Origin: Talpa occidentalis
Taxonomy: Eukaryota; Chordata; Mammalia; Eulipotyphla; Talpidae
Assembly (NCBI RefSeq): GCF_014898055.3
Contig: NW_023602073.1
Span: forward strand, 25,281,784 to 25,345,783
Reading direction: 5' to 3'
DNA: 64,000 nt
The notes under the pieces were generated by a model that was not told the origin of the DNA, did not search any database, and saw only the letters and a list, made by a program, of their open reading frames with translations. Positions 36,992 through 48,969 of the stretch are shown piece by piece (within the stretch, counting starts at the first letter, position 1; every line of letters begins with the position of its first letter). Made by a program: the position numbers and the translations under genes.

Positions 36992-37007
36992 AACACAATT
37001 GTTTTTT

Positions 37008-37873
37008 TCTTTTTTTTATTATTTTTTTTAATAATAAATTTTATTTTTATATTCCCCATTCAATTTCAACCCCTCCATTCTGACCCCAATCCCTCCCCTC
37101 CCTCCCCCCACCCCACAAAAAGTGTCTCTGGTTCATAATTTTTGTTGATTTTCACTTTCTTATAGTTATTCAATTTCCTGGTCCCTTATTTAAGTTTTCT
37201 AGATTCCTGCTATGAGTGAGACCATCCGGTATTTTTCTTTTTCTTTCTGGCTTATTTCGCTGAGCATGATCCCTTCCAGCGCCATCCATGTTGCTGCAAA
37301 TTGCATGTGTTTATCTTTTTTAAATGCTGAGTAATATTCCATGGTATATATGCACCACATCTTCTTGATCCAGTCATCTATTTTTGGGCATCTGGGCTGT
37401 TTCCAAAGCTTAGCTATTGTAAATAGTGCTGCTATAAACATAGGGGTGTAGGTGCTCTTTGGAATTGATGTTTCTGTGTCCTTTGGGTAAATACCTAGGA
37501 GTGGAATTGCTGGATCATATGGAAGCTCTATGTTTAGTAGGTCCAGAAATCTCCACACAGCTCTCCATAGTGGTTGGACCAGTTTGCACTCCCACCAACA
37601 GTGCAGAAGAGTTCCTTTTTCTCCACATCCTCGCCAACATTTGTTGTTGCTAGTTTTTTTAATATGTGCCATTCTCACTGGTGTAAGATGGTATCTCATG
37701 GTAGTTTTGATTCGCATTTCCCTGATTACAAGTGATGTTGAACATTTTTTCATATGCCTGTTGGCCATTTGCATTTCCTCTTCAGAGAAGTTTCTTTTTA
37801 GCTCTTCTGCCCATTTTTTGACTGGATTATTTTCTTTGTTGTTGTTGAGTCTCATCAGCTCTTTGCAGATTTT
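37008..37873 (-). mobile_element. Young 5'-truncated L1
   Basis: Minus-strand L1 comprising the last part of ORF2, the 3' UTR (antisense C-rich block at about 37060-37120) and an A-rich tail at 37008-37035. It is bounded by a 16-bp target-site duplication, aacacaattgtttttt (36992-37007 and 37874-37889). 5' truncation at 37873 is the usual outcome of target-primed reverse transcription. The retained reading frame suggests a recent insertion. Confidence 0.93.
37199..37855 (-). pseudogene. L1 ORF2 C-terminal remnant (218 codons, open)
   Basis: Encodes only the C-terminal part of L1 ORF2. The endonuclease and reverse transcriptase domains are lost by 5' truncation. The Cys-rich motif is intact: C73, C77, H85 and C90 (C-x3-C-x7-H-x4-C). 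Family-typical strings follow, such as [13 protein letters not shown] and [14 protein letters not shown], up to the natural stop. Family knowledge places the Cys-rich segment in nucleic-acid binding during retrotransposition. No promoter is present, and the Met start is arbitrary because the frame enters from the truncated end. It cannot support retrotransposition. Confidence 0.93.
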
Positions 37874-37977
37874 AACACAATTGTTTTTTCACTTCATGCA
37901 ATAAAATCCATGCATCTTTTGGTATCTGAACTAATGGACATACTGATTTTAATAAAGTTCATTTAAAATACCAAACG

Positions 37978-38135
37978 AAGTGCTCTCCATGTGTCATTAA
38001 CTCTTCTACTTTAAATATATGAACTTATTTACACTCTTCCCAGAGTCCTGTGAAAAGGTGACATTATTCCTCTCATTTCACAGAATTAGAATTGTGAGTA
38101 TAGAGAACATAAGTGACTTGCATAAGCATATAGGA
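37978..38135 (-). mobile_element. MIR SINE fragment
   Basis: 'tctccatgtgtcattaactc', 'cattattcctctcatttcac' and 'aagtgacttgcataagc' follow antisense MIR. Confidence 0.6.
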
Positions 38136-38196
38136 GGAATAGGTGAGAGAGCCTTTGCCCTTAGGCAATGTCTATAGATGGTTAGGTTTTGCAGTT

Positions 38197-38546
38197 GTGT
38201 GGGGTTTTTTTTAAAGGAAAGGTCTGCTGTGCCATGTGGGTCACCTCCCTGGCAGGGGATCGAACTCATGCTGCAGTAATTGTGGATAGCTTCATAGTAA
38301 CAGCTGGGGTGTAGTCTACAGGTACAGGGGAGTGAAAGGATTCACCAGAGACAGAGTGTGGAGCAGTGGGGAACAGAACAGGCAGATTGACTGAAATATA
38401 CTGCTGAGGGGAGTAGCAGGCAAGACAGGAGAGGTCTGCTGTGCCATTTGAGTCAGCTCCCTCATCAGGGATCTAACTTGTGCTGCAGTGACTGCTGATA
38501 GCTTCATAGTGCTGAGACTTAAACCTTTGTGCCACCAGGGAGGCCC
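38197..38546 (-). mobile_element. Dimeric (1.7-unit) SINE
   Basis: Read on the minus strand, a full type B unit (head at 38546, body to about 38301) is followed without a gap by a second, partial unit. That second unit starts inside the head, contains a box B-like gttcgatcc and ends shortly after 'cagacctttcc' in poly(A) (38213-38205 region). One 14-bp target-site duplication with one mismatch brackets the pair (taggttttgcagtt 38183-38196, taggttttgcaatt 38547-38560), so both units were inserted as one. Confidence 0.88.
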
Positions 38547-38560
38547 TAGGTTTTGCAATT

Positions 38561-39764
38561 TTGACTTGATGTACAACCCTTTCTGATCAGACACCAAGAT
38601 GCCCAAAATATTGTTCAGTATATCTATTACCTAGGCACTATGAGGCTTATTTGTTGTCACTACTAACCCCCTCCTCAGGAACTCCTTGATTCCTGACCCA
38701 AATGTTATCATTACAAGAGGACTAAAAAGGTAAAATCAAAAGGCATTTCCCCCTGATAACGTTTCTTGCAACCCCTTGCTGTGGCCCTCTGCTCATCCAC
38801 TTCCTCAGATGTAACAAAACAAAGAAAAAAATCCTTTTCTCACTTTAGACCTTGAAACAGTCCTACTTCGATCATCATCATGTTACGTTTGGTCTATTTT
38901 CAACATTCTGAATGTTGTTTGAAGTCAAAGCTGTGGGTCAGGACTCTGCTGACCAGTAACTTACTCTGGGACAGAGAGGCCAGGCTGCTCCTCTTCTGTT
39001 CTGAGCAGGCTCCTGCCTCTCCTTACTGCCCTTACCCCTAAACACCTGCTGCTGTGCACTTGCTAGAAGCTGCTGCTCCTCCAGGGGCTGGAAAAATTAG
39101 GCAAAGGAGAGAGATAAAGAGCAGGGGATATCAGGAATATCATAGCTACTTAGAACTGTCATGAGCTGGCATTGGTTTCTTCCATCTGTGGCAGAGTTTT
39201 AAAAATCTCTACCTTGTGGGGAGCTTTGCAGATCGTCCAAAGGCATTTGTCCCCTGACTGCTCTCCATCTCTCATTTACTGTGTCTCTCCCTCTTGCTTC
39301 TGCCTTGGCTGTCTGGCTTGCTCCTTGGGGCTTCCCCTCAGCAGCCATCATACAGTTCCTCCCTGCCCCAGAGTGGCCTTCCATGGCAACATCCATTTAT
39401 GATTACTGCAGTTCAGTTTTTTATTTCTGCTCGCATTGCATCCTCTGGAAACACACACCTTGGCCTTTAGTTGATAGGTGTTCAGGGACTTGCAGAACTA
39501 CAGACCTCTCTTCCATCACCAGATTCTTTCCTCTGTGTTGCTCAGGACCGAGTCACACAGTAGCCCAATATGCTTCCCCAACGCCAGAGCACACTCAAAC
39601 TCTTCTTGTGATTTTCTTAAAGCTTTTATTTGGTTTGAGGCCAGAGGATGCACATCAACTATGTTCTCCTTGTTTTACAGTTAAAATTAGCTTTTCCAAC
39701 AGAATCTTTCAAGAAATTTTCAGAATACTGAAGACTATTTTAACAGTCTAGTGAAATCTGCTAA
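38561..39764. other. Unannotated non-coding stretch
   Basis: Contains a 156-codon open frame (39281-39751, plus) without a recognised domain, a coding-like start or homology that I can see. I treat it as chance. The C/T-rich sequence at 39000-39380 could be a diverged LTR, but I cannot name it. Confidence 0.4.
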
Positions 39765-39955
39765 TTGAATTCATTTACTTATGGATCTGGGTTTAAACCT
39801 GGATCAATTTAACTGAAGTTTGGCAACTTATTTAACCTTCCTTTCCTTATTTTGAAAGTGTGCTAATAATACCTCTAGATGCTTTAAACACCAACAAAAG
39901 CATTTAACACAGTATCCTGGCATACAGAAGGCAGTAATAAATTATAGGTGTTATC
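39765..39955 (+). mobile_element. MIR SINE fragment
   Basis: 'gggtttaaacctggatc', 'ggcaacttatttaacc', 'cacagtatcctggcatac' and 'gcagtaataaattatagg' follow the MIR consensus in sense over nearly its full length. Confidence 0.72.
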
Positions 39956-40599
39956 ATTTAAACAAAATCTTATTTTTCCCCCCTAAATATCCCTTGAGTC
40001 ACTCCCTTTTATATATAGTTACTGAAAGAGTAAATGAATGACTATAGGTGGAATTCTAGGAAGGTCAGAGGTAGAAATACCCCCGTGCTTTGGTTTCTGA
40101 ACCTCAATAATTGATGCTCATCTCACACAATGCCCTCTCTCACAGCCAAGACAAAACCAAACTGATTCCTTCATTGGCTGACCTCAGAAAGATTGAGTGT
40201 CCAGCTTACACAAATGCTCACAAATTAAAAGTCTTTCCAGAACATTCTATATCTCCATATTGAGTTTTCCAGGAAGAAATTATTTGGAAGTGGTTTGAAA
40301 AGTTGAAAGGACAAACAAAAGTATGGCATAGTTATCATCTATCGAGAGCAGATAGGGCAGTCTTATTCTCGTATTTTTTTTTTTTTAATTTTTCTTTTGG
40401 CTTGGGCTTCCTGATGGTAATGATTTTTTAATAGAGAGTTTGTACAGACAGTTCTCATATTTTAGCATTTCAGTTTCTATTCTTAGTCAGAAGGGGTACA
40501 CTGGAATATATATTTAAGTTTGAAAAAATAAAGAATTCAAATTTTAAATGAAGTATTTGCTGAGTAATCCATCTGTAAGGACATGCTATTCAAAGATAA

Positions 40600-40765
40600 A
40601 AGAAGAGTGGGGAGGGAGCACAATGGGCCATGGTGGAAGATTATGGATGCTTTGGTGGAGGGTGTGGGATGGCAATAACATCTGAAGCAGAGATCTATAC
40701 CTCTAAAACACAATCAGTATTGTAAACTAATGTTACCTCAATAATAATAAAATAAGATAAGAAAC
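40600..40765 (+). mobile_element. L1 3' UTR remnant
   Basis: 'gggagggagcacaatggg', 'ggatgctttggtgg' and 'tattgtaaactaatgttacc' followed by an (AAT)n tail match the 3' UTR type also seen at 55985-56224. Confidence 0.75.
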
Positions 40766-41364
40766 CAGAAGAGAAAATAGAGAAGGGAATGGAGGTTAGG
40801 ACTGATATACTAGTGGGGAGAAAAGCGACAATGTATAAATCATCTCTCTGCTTGAAACAAGCTCACTGTTCTTAGAAACACTAATAATACTTGTTCACTG
40901 ATCATTTTACAACAGAGTGGCCAGGCCAAATAGGGAGATAATAGACAATTTATACTCATGTGAAATACTCATGCCGTCCTTCCTTTCAAATATTTAACTT
41001 CTCATTTTTTTTTTCCTTTCTCTCCCATGTTACATCACTGATATGATACAGAGTTCTTACCCAAGAAATGAGTTTAGGTAGCAACAAAAAAATAAGTAAT
41101 TTAGGATTTGGACAGTTAGCTTCTAAATAACTCAAAGTTCTGGAACCTTGATAATACTGAGTAAACTAGCATAGGGATGATTACTATAATGAAATTCAGG
41201 ATCTCTGCCTCTGGAAATTTTTTCCTCTTTACTTGATGCTAGATTTATTATTTAATTTCTTCTAAAAATGGTGAAATTCACCTTACTACTCACCGGCCTT
41301 ACAGCTTTGAATGATTATGAAATGACCCTGTTTAGGTTAGCAATTGCAGAAATAATACCAAATC

Positions 41365-41560
41365 ATTTCTCTCTTTTTATTATTTAGAAATCACTTTCCC
41401 ATGCATGATTATATTTGATCATCACAGCAATGTTACTTGTGAAAGACAATTTTTTATATTTCCATTTTATAGAAGAAGCAATAGACACTGTGAAGTTGTT
41501 TACAATGTGCTGCAAGTTTATATAACTAAGAAGGGGTGAACTTAGAAATAGAAGCTAGGT
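41365..41560 (-). mobile_element. MIR SINE fragment
   Basis: 'ttgatcatcacagcaatg', 'ttccattttatagaagaag' and 'gtttatataactaagaagg' are the antisense MIR blocks. Confidence 0.65.
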
Positions 41561-42469
41561 TTTGTTTTTTTTTTCCAAATTCCTATCTTATTACATAAGT
41601 GTGAAGTAACCACCTATTCCAAATTCACTTTCCTGTATGACTGAGGGACCTAGAGACTGGATATTTGTAATGGTTCTGGGATTTACCGCAAAAACTGCTG
41701 TAGATCAAAAGAATACAGTGACTTCATGCAATACTTTGTTTGCAGAAAATATAGCTATAAGTTGTAATTGCAGAGGATTTTCCATTCATATAATACAACA
41801 TATGTCTCCTCTCATATCCATTTTCAGATATTAAATGATGAGTCATAAAAGATCTATAAAAATCAAAGTAATCCCTTAAAAGAAAAGCAGCATAGCATGT
41901 AGATAAGACAAATTCATCAATCTTAAGATGTCAAAGTCTTTTAATGGAATACTTGATGTTCATAAACTTCAATCCACCAAGAATTTAATGCTTTGGCTGA
42001 GAAGTGGTAAAAGGCATACCACTGCACTGTTGCTTGCTGTACTCAAATATTTTCCAAACCCAGTGCTTTTTCCAGCTGTTTCCTGTGAAGACATCTCTGG
42101 CATTTCCTAAGTCTCTATTTTCTTGAATAAATGTGGAAATGCAGTACTGCTCTACTCTCTAATGTGTTTTCCAAAAAGGCAAAAGGGGGTAGTTGGCATA
42201 AAAAGTTCTGGACCAATTTGTTTTGGCTACAATCATCTTGGGGATGTCTACCTACATTGGTAGTAATTTAAAGGTCAAACATTAGATGTAGATAATGACT
42301 CAGCATTTCTAGCAGGACTGTACTTTTCCCTGGTGTTTTTGGTTTATTTGTTGGAACAAAGCTGTATATTCATTTAAAATATTCTTTAAAACTCTCTTTA
42401 TAACTGTGTATAGAGGTTAGAAAGGTTGACTAATGTAAAACCCCTGCAGTACAGAGTCTGAAAGACCAT
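41561..42469. other. Unannotated non-coding stretch
   Basis: Nothing recognised. Confidence 0.5.
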
Positions 42470-42868
42470 AATTCTTTGCAACAACTCCCATCAAATGGTG
42501 GAGACTATTTCTCTATTGCTTGAGTCTGGGTTGGTGATATGACTTGCTTTGGCTGATTGAGACTCAAAAAGTGCCTGCTGATGTATGTCTGTCCTTCTTA
42601 ACTACTGGGAACACTTTTGCCACCATGTGAACAAGTTCAGCTTCTTGAGGATTAGACACCACTTGCATATAGATTCCAGCTAGCCCAACCATCTCAGCTG
42701 TCCCAGTGAGGCCCCAGACATAAAGTGAGGCCATCCTTGACTATTTGCCCCAATAGAGCTGCTCTAGATCAGACAAATGACCCCAACAGCTCAGAATCAG
42801 GAGAAATAGCAAGTGCTGTTTTCGGCTAAGTTTTGGGATGATTTGTTACACAGCAAGTGCTGATCCAC
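42470..42868 (+). mobile_element. MLT1-type MaLR LTR
   Basis: 'ctcccatcaaatggtggag', 'gatatgacttgctttggc', 'ccaccatgtgaacaag', 'agctgtcccagtgaggcccc' and 'taagttttgggatgatttg' appear in the standard order for MLT1 LTRs. A diverged solo LTR, directly followed by an L1. Confidence 0.82.
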
Positions 42869-42904
42869 TCCTATACCCCCAAAAGGAAAATAATTTAAAA
42901 AGTA

Positions 42905-43130
42905 AACACGTGCTTAAAATTTTCATGTTACCCAAAGCAATTTACAAATTCAGTGCAACCCCCCATTAACATTCCAGTGGTATTTCTCATAGGAAAAACA
43001 ATCCTAAAATTTGTGTGGAGTCACAAAGACCCTGAATAGCTGAAGCAGTCATGAGAAAGATGAACAAAAGTGGATGAATCACATGTCCTGATTTCAAACT
43101 AAATTACACATCTATTGTAATATTAAAAAC

Positions 43131-43177
<47 letters not shown>

Positions 43178-44600
43178 CATAGATAGATACATAGATAGAT
43201 AGATGTAACAGAAGAGTCCAGAACTAAACCCTTACAAATATGGTCAATTAATTTACAACAAAGAAGATAAGAACATAAATAAGGAAAGGACAATCTTACA
43301 AAACTATCACTTGCAAATAGTGAAACTGAACCATTGTCTTATGCCATACACAGAAAATAACTCAAATTGCATTAAAGACTTAAACATAAGAGCAGAAAAC
43401 ATAAAAATTCTAGAAGAAAGCATGGGGAAAAGCTGCTTTGCATTGGTCTTGGTAAAGATTTTTTAGGTTTGATATCAAAACCAAAAATCAACAAGTAGGA
43501 CTACATTAAACTAAAAAGCTTCTTCAAAGCAAAGAACGCCATTAATAAAATGAAAAATCAACCAATGGAATGGGAGAAACTATTTGCAAATCAAATATCT
43601 AAAAAAGGGTTAACATTCAAAATATATAGAGAAGTCATATGACACAGTAGTAGAAAACAAATGAAAAGGAAATCTGATAAAAAATAGTAGAAGTGAATTG
43701 ACATTTCTCCAAAGAAGACATACAGATAGCCTACAATGAAATATCACCTGTTAGAATGGTTGTCATCAAAATGACAAAAAGTAGCAAATGTAAATGAGGA
43801 TGTTGGGAAAAAAGAACCCCTATCACTGCTGATAGGAATGTACATTGGTATAACCACTGTAGAAAACAGTGTGGAGGTTCCTCAAAAAAATAAATATACA
43901 ACTACCATAGGACTCAGCAATCTCACTTCTGAGTATATATCAGAAGGAAGTAAAACATTGAACATTGAAAAAAAATCTGCCCTCCCATTTTCACTGCATT
44001 ATTATAGGCAATAGTGAAGATATGGAAACAATCCAAATCTCAATGGGTAAGTTGGTAAAGAAGATGAGATATATCTATGTATATGTTTATATCTATATCT
44101 ACATCTATCTATACAATGAAATATTATTCAGTCATGAGAAAGAAAGAAATCATGCCATTTGTGACAACATGGATGGACCCTGAGGGCATTATGCCAGAAA
44201 AAGACAAATACCGCCTGGTGTCATGTATATGCAAAAATCTACAAAAACAGAGTAGAGAGTGGTATCCAGAGACAGTGGGAGGAAGGAGAGGTGGGAGAAT
44301 TAGGGAATTAGGGAGAGGTTGGTAAAGGGTATAAACTTTCAGCTACAAAGATAGGTAAGGATCAGTCTGAAGATCAAACATAAAATATGGTGATGATAAT
44401 TGTAACTGTGTATTATATAATTGAACTTTTCTAGGAAAGCAGAACTTAAATCTGTTCACCAAAAAGGAAAGATAAGTATGTGAGATGGTGGATATGTTAA
44501 TTAACTACTCTAGATGGAAGGAATAGATGCATATATTAAATCACCACGATGTACACTCTATTTTATAACTGTATTTGTTAATTATACATTGATAAAGCTG
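42905..44600 (+). mobile_element. Old L1, 1.7 kb 3' portion of ORF2 plus 3' UTR
   Basis: Recognisable ORF2 nucleotide blocks run from 'ttacccaaagcaatttac' and 'atttcaaactaaattacac' through 'agacttaaacataagagc' to 'caatgaaatattattcagtc', then a 3' UTR ending near 'gataaagctgaaaacataa'. The frame is broken by many stops. Part of ORF2 after 43130 is replaced by a (TAGA)n expansion. The sequence is more diverged than the L1s at 37 and 61 kb. Confidence 0.9.
43131..43204. repeat. (TAGA)n microsatellite inside L1 ORF2
   Basis: About 18 tetranucleotide units with two 'tacat' interruptions near the 3' end. It sits where L1 ORF2 normally has a short 'acatagat' motif. Confidence 0.97.
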
Positions 44601-44769
44601 AAAACATAAACATCTGTTTACTTATAATTATTGGTAGTTTCATTTCAGTACTCAACTTCCCGGGAAAATATAACCAAAGTGTTCAGACTTAATTACTATT
44701 AAAATAATTCCAAAGATTTGAAATCTCTTTTCTAACCTCGGAAGATTAAATTACATCAATGGCAAAAGC

Positions 44770-44975
44770 TATCATTTATTAAACACTTAATCTAGTCAAA
44801 TAACTATGCTCAGTGCTTTAAATAAAATATTGCACTTCATTGTAACAATAATACTAGAAAAATTTTATTTTCCCCATTTTCCAGTTTAAGAAACTGAGGC
44901 TTTATAAAGATAAATTTGTCGAACATCCTGCAGTATGCAGCAGGGCCAGGATTTCATTCTGACTCTTAATAACTT
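44770..44975 (-). mobile_element. MIR SINE fragment
   Basis: 'gctcagtgctttaaataaaat', 'ccccattttccagtttaag' and 'ggatttcattctgactc' are antisense MIR blocks in order. Confidence 0.75.
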
Positions 44976-47639
44976 TAATTTATGACCTTCCAAGGCATTT
45001 TTATTGCTATAAATAAGTCTATAATAAACATTTTCCCCAGCATTTAGCGGATAGAAAAGTCTGAAGGAAAAATAGAGATGAGTAAAAAAATTGCAAAAAA
45101 GGAAGATAAAAGATGTGATAAAAAACTTTATCAGCTTCATAATTTTGCTTCCTGTGACTGTTTTGTTGGTTAAATTCCTTTTGTAAAAGAGTCTATTCTC
45201 ATAACATTTAATAAAAGCACCACAAGGTAGTAAGGGCTTACGAAAAATCATCACACTACACAAATATGACCAAACTTGTACTGTTCTGTCAATCAGAGAA
45301 GCCATATTACTGCCACAGAAGTCTTGTCATTTCATACATGCACACATATATATGTACACACACATACACACATACACACACACCACTCTATTTCTTCTTG
45401 CTTGCTTAAGTAGGAATTATGAATGCCTTTCTGAGTCACTGAAATATTCTTCTTTCTCATGGCTGATCCCAGAGGGGACTTCCTCAGTTAAGAAGAGCCA
45501 TAATTCTATTGCACATCTTGCTCTCAATCTAAATACTGTCCTGATAATTTGATCTTCTTTCTCAAAATGATTGATGATTGTCAACGCATCATTTTGACCA
45601 CATTAGTTTGTTAATAAAATTGGGAGGATTTTTTAACAACAGAAGAAAAATAAATCAAAGTCTCTCTTCTAAGCCATGGCAATTGTGATTTATATAGACA
45701 AAAACAAGATCTGCCACATCTGAAAAACTGTATGTTTCTCTAAAGTTGTGAGGATAGAAGGTGTCAGACATGATTTTGCTGAAACCATTCCAGATGTCTT
45801 CACGATGTAATATAATGCAAGGCCCTCAAAAACAAAAAGCACCCTATCTCAGAATAATGACTTTACCCTTGGGAATGAGTCTAATCAGGCTTTATCTCCC
45901 TGGCATGAAACCTACGACACACACCCACAGAGTTAATTACATCATTCTAGGAGACTAAAGAGAATGACTGAATTTACCTTTGAGAGAACTTCAGATTAAA
46001 TGAAGGATTAAATGTTTAAGAGATGACATCCATTCTTTAAAACTCACAAAGAATGGGTCTGATAAAACATCTCTCATAAGAGGGTAAGTGGTTCATTCTT
46101 TTGAATTTATGAGGTATTATTAAATATATTAAGGTGATAAATTGACAGCTTCTTTAGTGTCAATATTCATGAATCTCTAAATTAAGACTCATTTACTCAG
46201 TTCCAATTCTGAGTTGACATGGAGTCATTTAAGGTAGCAATGATGGAAGTTTCTAGAAAAATAGCAATATTTATTATTGGATACTGTTCACGTAGTCAAC
46301 ATGGTCCCCTGAAAAGGTAAAAACCTGTACTCAATTAGTTTTCTTTTGCCTTACTCACACTGGGGAGATTCTCTCACTCGGAAACAGAACATTGGCCTAC
46401 AACTGTTTTGCTTCCCTAGAGGATGGACATGCATCAGGAGAAGGAAGAAATTTTACTCCGCAGAAGCCTTTGGTATCGTATGGCTCTACATACTATTTTC
46501 TGCTCAGTAATGGAAATAAGACAGAGAAGAGACAAAGAGCTAGAAAGACACAAAAAACAATAGAGAGAAGGAATAAATAATTGAAGGACAATTAAATGGA
46601 TCTCTCTTTCACTACTTTCCCCAAAGACCTGCACTTGACCTGCTATTTTGGATACAGGTTGGAACTTCTCAAATATGATTTAATTTGGGAGAAGAGGAAG
46701 TTAAGTAGCTGTTCTGCGTCACTTCTCCCCCCATCCCCTGCATCTGCCTACCTACACTCAATAAAAAGGAAAGGATGATTATTTCCTTCCTTTTTCCTTT
46801 CTAAAGCACAAAGAAGTATGAACAGCTTTATTAGCACCCACTGAATGCTTGGCAATAGTTAAATTTGTCACATTTGCTGTTTAGTAGCAAATCTAGCCTC
46901 CGAGGGAATGACCAAAACAGGAACAGTTTAGTATAGGGACAGACAAATAGAGAAAACTCCAAAACATGAGTCTTTCAGTGGAGAAGAGAATCTTGGGCAA
47001 CCTGGGCAGTGGGTAGTACTGGGGCCTATGAATAGAAGGAGAGGAATTCTAAATATGTCAGGGGCACTTTCTGTATTTTTCTGGCTTGGAGGCATTCTTT
47101 GAGAGGTTTTAGAGAAAAAAAGTAGAAGGTACAGATTGTTAAAATTGTTTTTTAAGTAGCAAACAAAGTAAGGCAACCCTATTGCATGGAGTATGTTTCT
47201 ATGTTGAACTATAATTCAAAGCAAAGCAATTAGGACAGATTCCTTGAGAATGATTTTTAATTGTCTGCATGGGAGAGTGTATCATTACAATGACAATTGG
47301 CACCACGACGGATAAACACAAAGTACTGAAGCTCAAAATTAATTTTCTTTCTGTCACAGAGGAATTTGCAACTGTGCTCAATGCATGTGAAGTGTGGTGT
47401 GTTTTGAGGCAAATTTAATGGAGGATATCTCACTAAGGACCAAGAATTTGGGCTCTGGGTTGCCTAATGCTGTCACAGCAACTCAGAATCACTAATGGAG
47501 GGGGAGTAATGTCCATGGAAGTGGAACCGTGGAAATACATTTGTCTCAAGGGATACCCTGTAAGCATTTGACTAATTCTATGGAGTCACTAATTGTAAAA
47601 CATCTGGTGGGTGGTGGCTTCCTCTGGGAATGATGCAGA
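44976..47639. other. Unannotated non-coding stretch
   Basis: Unique AT-rich sequence with a mixed (CA)n/(TA)n repeat at 45340-45384. The 139-codon minus-strand ORF (44886-45305) overlaps the MIR and has no recognised domain. Confidence 0.45.
45340..45384. repeat. (CA)n-rich microsatellite
   Basis: Imperfect CA repeats with TA interruptions. Confidence 0.9.
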
Positions 47640-47775
47640 ACATCACAGAGTTAGAAAGGGTCTTAGAAAAACTCTGTGGTCAAAGTCTCCTTTATAACTT
47701 GAGATATTGAGGGGAAAGATTTACCCAAGTTCATGTACAAAACTAGTCAAACCTAATCAGGTATAATAAAAGCAG
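47640..47775 (-). mobile_element. Possible MIR-like fragment
   Basis: 'agaaagggtcttagaaaa' followed by 'tgagatattgagg' and 'acccaagttcatg' resembles an ancient MIR/MIR3-type sequence. Weak. Confidence 0.35.
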
Positions 47776-47809
47776 CATCATAACTCAGTGTCTTTTTGCA
47801 AGGGCTGAA

Positions 47810-48135
47810 TAGAGATATGAAAGTTCAGTTATGCAAGATAAATAAGTTCTGGAGATCTACTAAATGGAACAGTACCTATAGTTAAAATACCCTATTGCAT
47901 ACTTTAAATCTGCTAAGAAGACCTTATGTTATGTGTTCTTGCAAATAAGTAATAGTAATAACAATAATGATAAAGGTAAGGCAGGAGGAAACGTTGGGAA
48001 GTAGAAGGCATGGTTATAGGTGTGGGGAAGCTGGTTTCACAGGTGCATACTAGTCACCAAACTAATCAAGTTATACACATTAAATATGTGCAGTTATTTT
48101 ATGTCAATCATCTTTCAATAAAGGTGTTTAGAAAA
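47810..48135 (+). mobile_element. L1 3' UTR remnant
   Basis: 'gttatgcaagataaataag', 'ctggagatctactaaatgg', 'taaatatgtgcagttat' and the end 'tttcaataaaggtg' match the L1 3' UTR. No ORF2 sequence upstream. Confidence 0.78.
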
Positions 48136-48144
48136 AGAGAAAAG

Positions 48145-48310
48145 AAACATTTGTGAAACATGCACTCTGTGCCAGGCACAAGGCACTTTTCATAAATATT
48201 GTATCATTGTTTGACCTTTGCCACTAGCTTTGAAGATGAGAAAACCTATCCATGGGGGGGAAGGCGGTATGACTTGCTCAGGACTGTGTGACTTATGGAG
48301 AAAGTGATTA
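48145..48310 (-). mobile_element. MIR SINE fragment
   Basis: 'cactctgtgccaggcacaagg' and 'gatgagaaaacctatcc' in antisense MIR order. Confidence 0.6.
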
Positions 48311-48374
48311 ATTAATTAATTAACCCACTTAATACAAGAAAGATATTACCATGCATATATTTTCTCTCTAAGTT

Positions 48375-48715
48375 ACTTGGTATGAACAACAATCGCCCCT
48401 TGCTGTGATTCCCATTTCCTGACAAGCTGATAAAAGCATGGATCCAGCCCCCTTCATCACAATGCTTAATTCTCTACTTCCTACTGATCACAAGTCTCAT
48501 GTAACATGTATGATGAATATCTGAGCAAGCATGCACTCCCGCCCTAACCCATTACAAGTCAGGGGGCCTGATTTTGGTCCCCAAAATTAATTCACTCTTG
48601 GCTTGTGCAACCCAATAAACTCCTTTCTGCTTCCAGCCCAAACTGGTGTCTTTGTGTTTGCATCAGTGTACACAATAGACAGGACCTTGGGGGCTCTGCA
48701 CAATTACAACTGGAT
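48375..48715 (+). mobile_element. LTR-like segment, class I ERV type
   Basis: A canonical poly(A) signal in the context 'caacccaataaactccttt' is followed by 'gcttccagcccaaactggtg' and 'cttgggggctctgcac'. This resembles the R-U5 portion of gammaretrovirus-like LTRs. No internal retroviral sequence, primer-binding site or target duplication was located. It may be a diverged solo LTR. Confidence 0.45.
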
Positions 48716-48969
48716 TCCTTTCTCTCTTATCGCAATACCACCTACAGAGGGCTGCCACCTGAGTCTGTGCCCCAGAAAGGGCTGGAGCTCAGATCACACA
48801 CATGAGAAACTGTTGCTGTCTCAGGTGACATAGAACAGAATAGGGATTCCATGTGACACAAAGCAACTAGCATCAGGGTGAGGAGGGAGGAAGATGTGGT
48901 ATGATAAGAGAGATGGAAGAGCAGAAAGCTGAGAAATGGACAGTCCTGCCTCGAACAGCACACCTGCTG

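Noticed and set aside
39281..39751. 156-codon forward ORF
   Set aside because: No recognisable domain, no convincing start context, and an overlapping ORF in another frame. The length is possible by chance in C/T-rich sequence.
44886..45305. 139-codon minus-strand ORF
   Set aside because: It overlaps an antisense MIR at its 3' part and has Lys/Phe/Tyr-rich AT-driven composition with no family resemblance.
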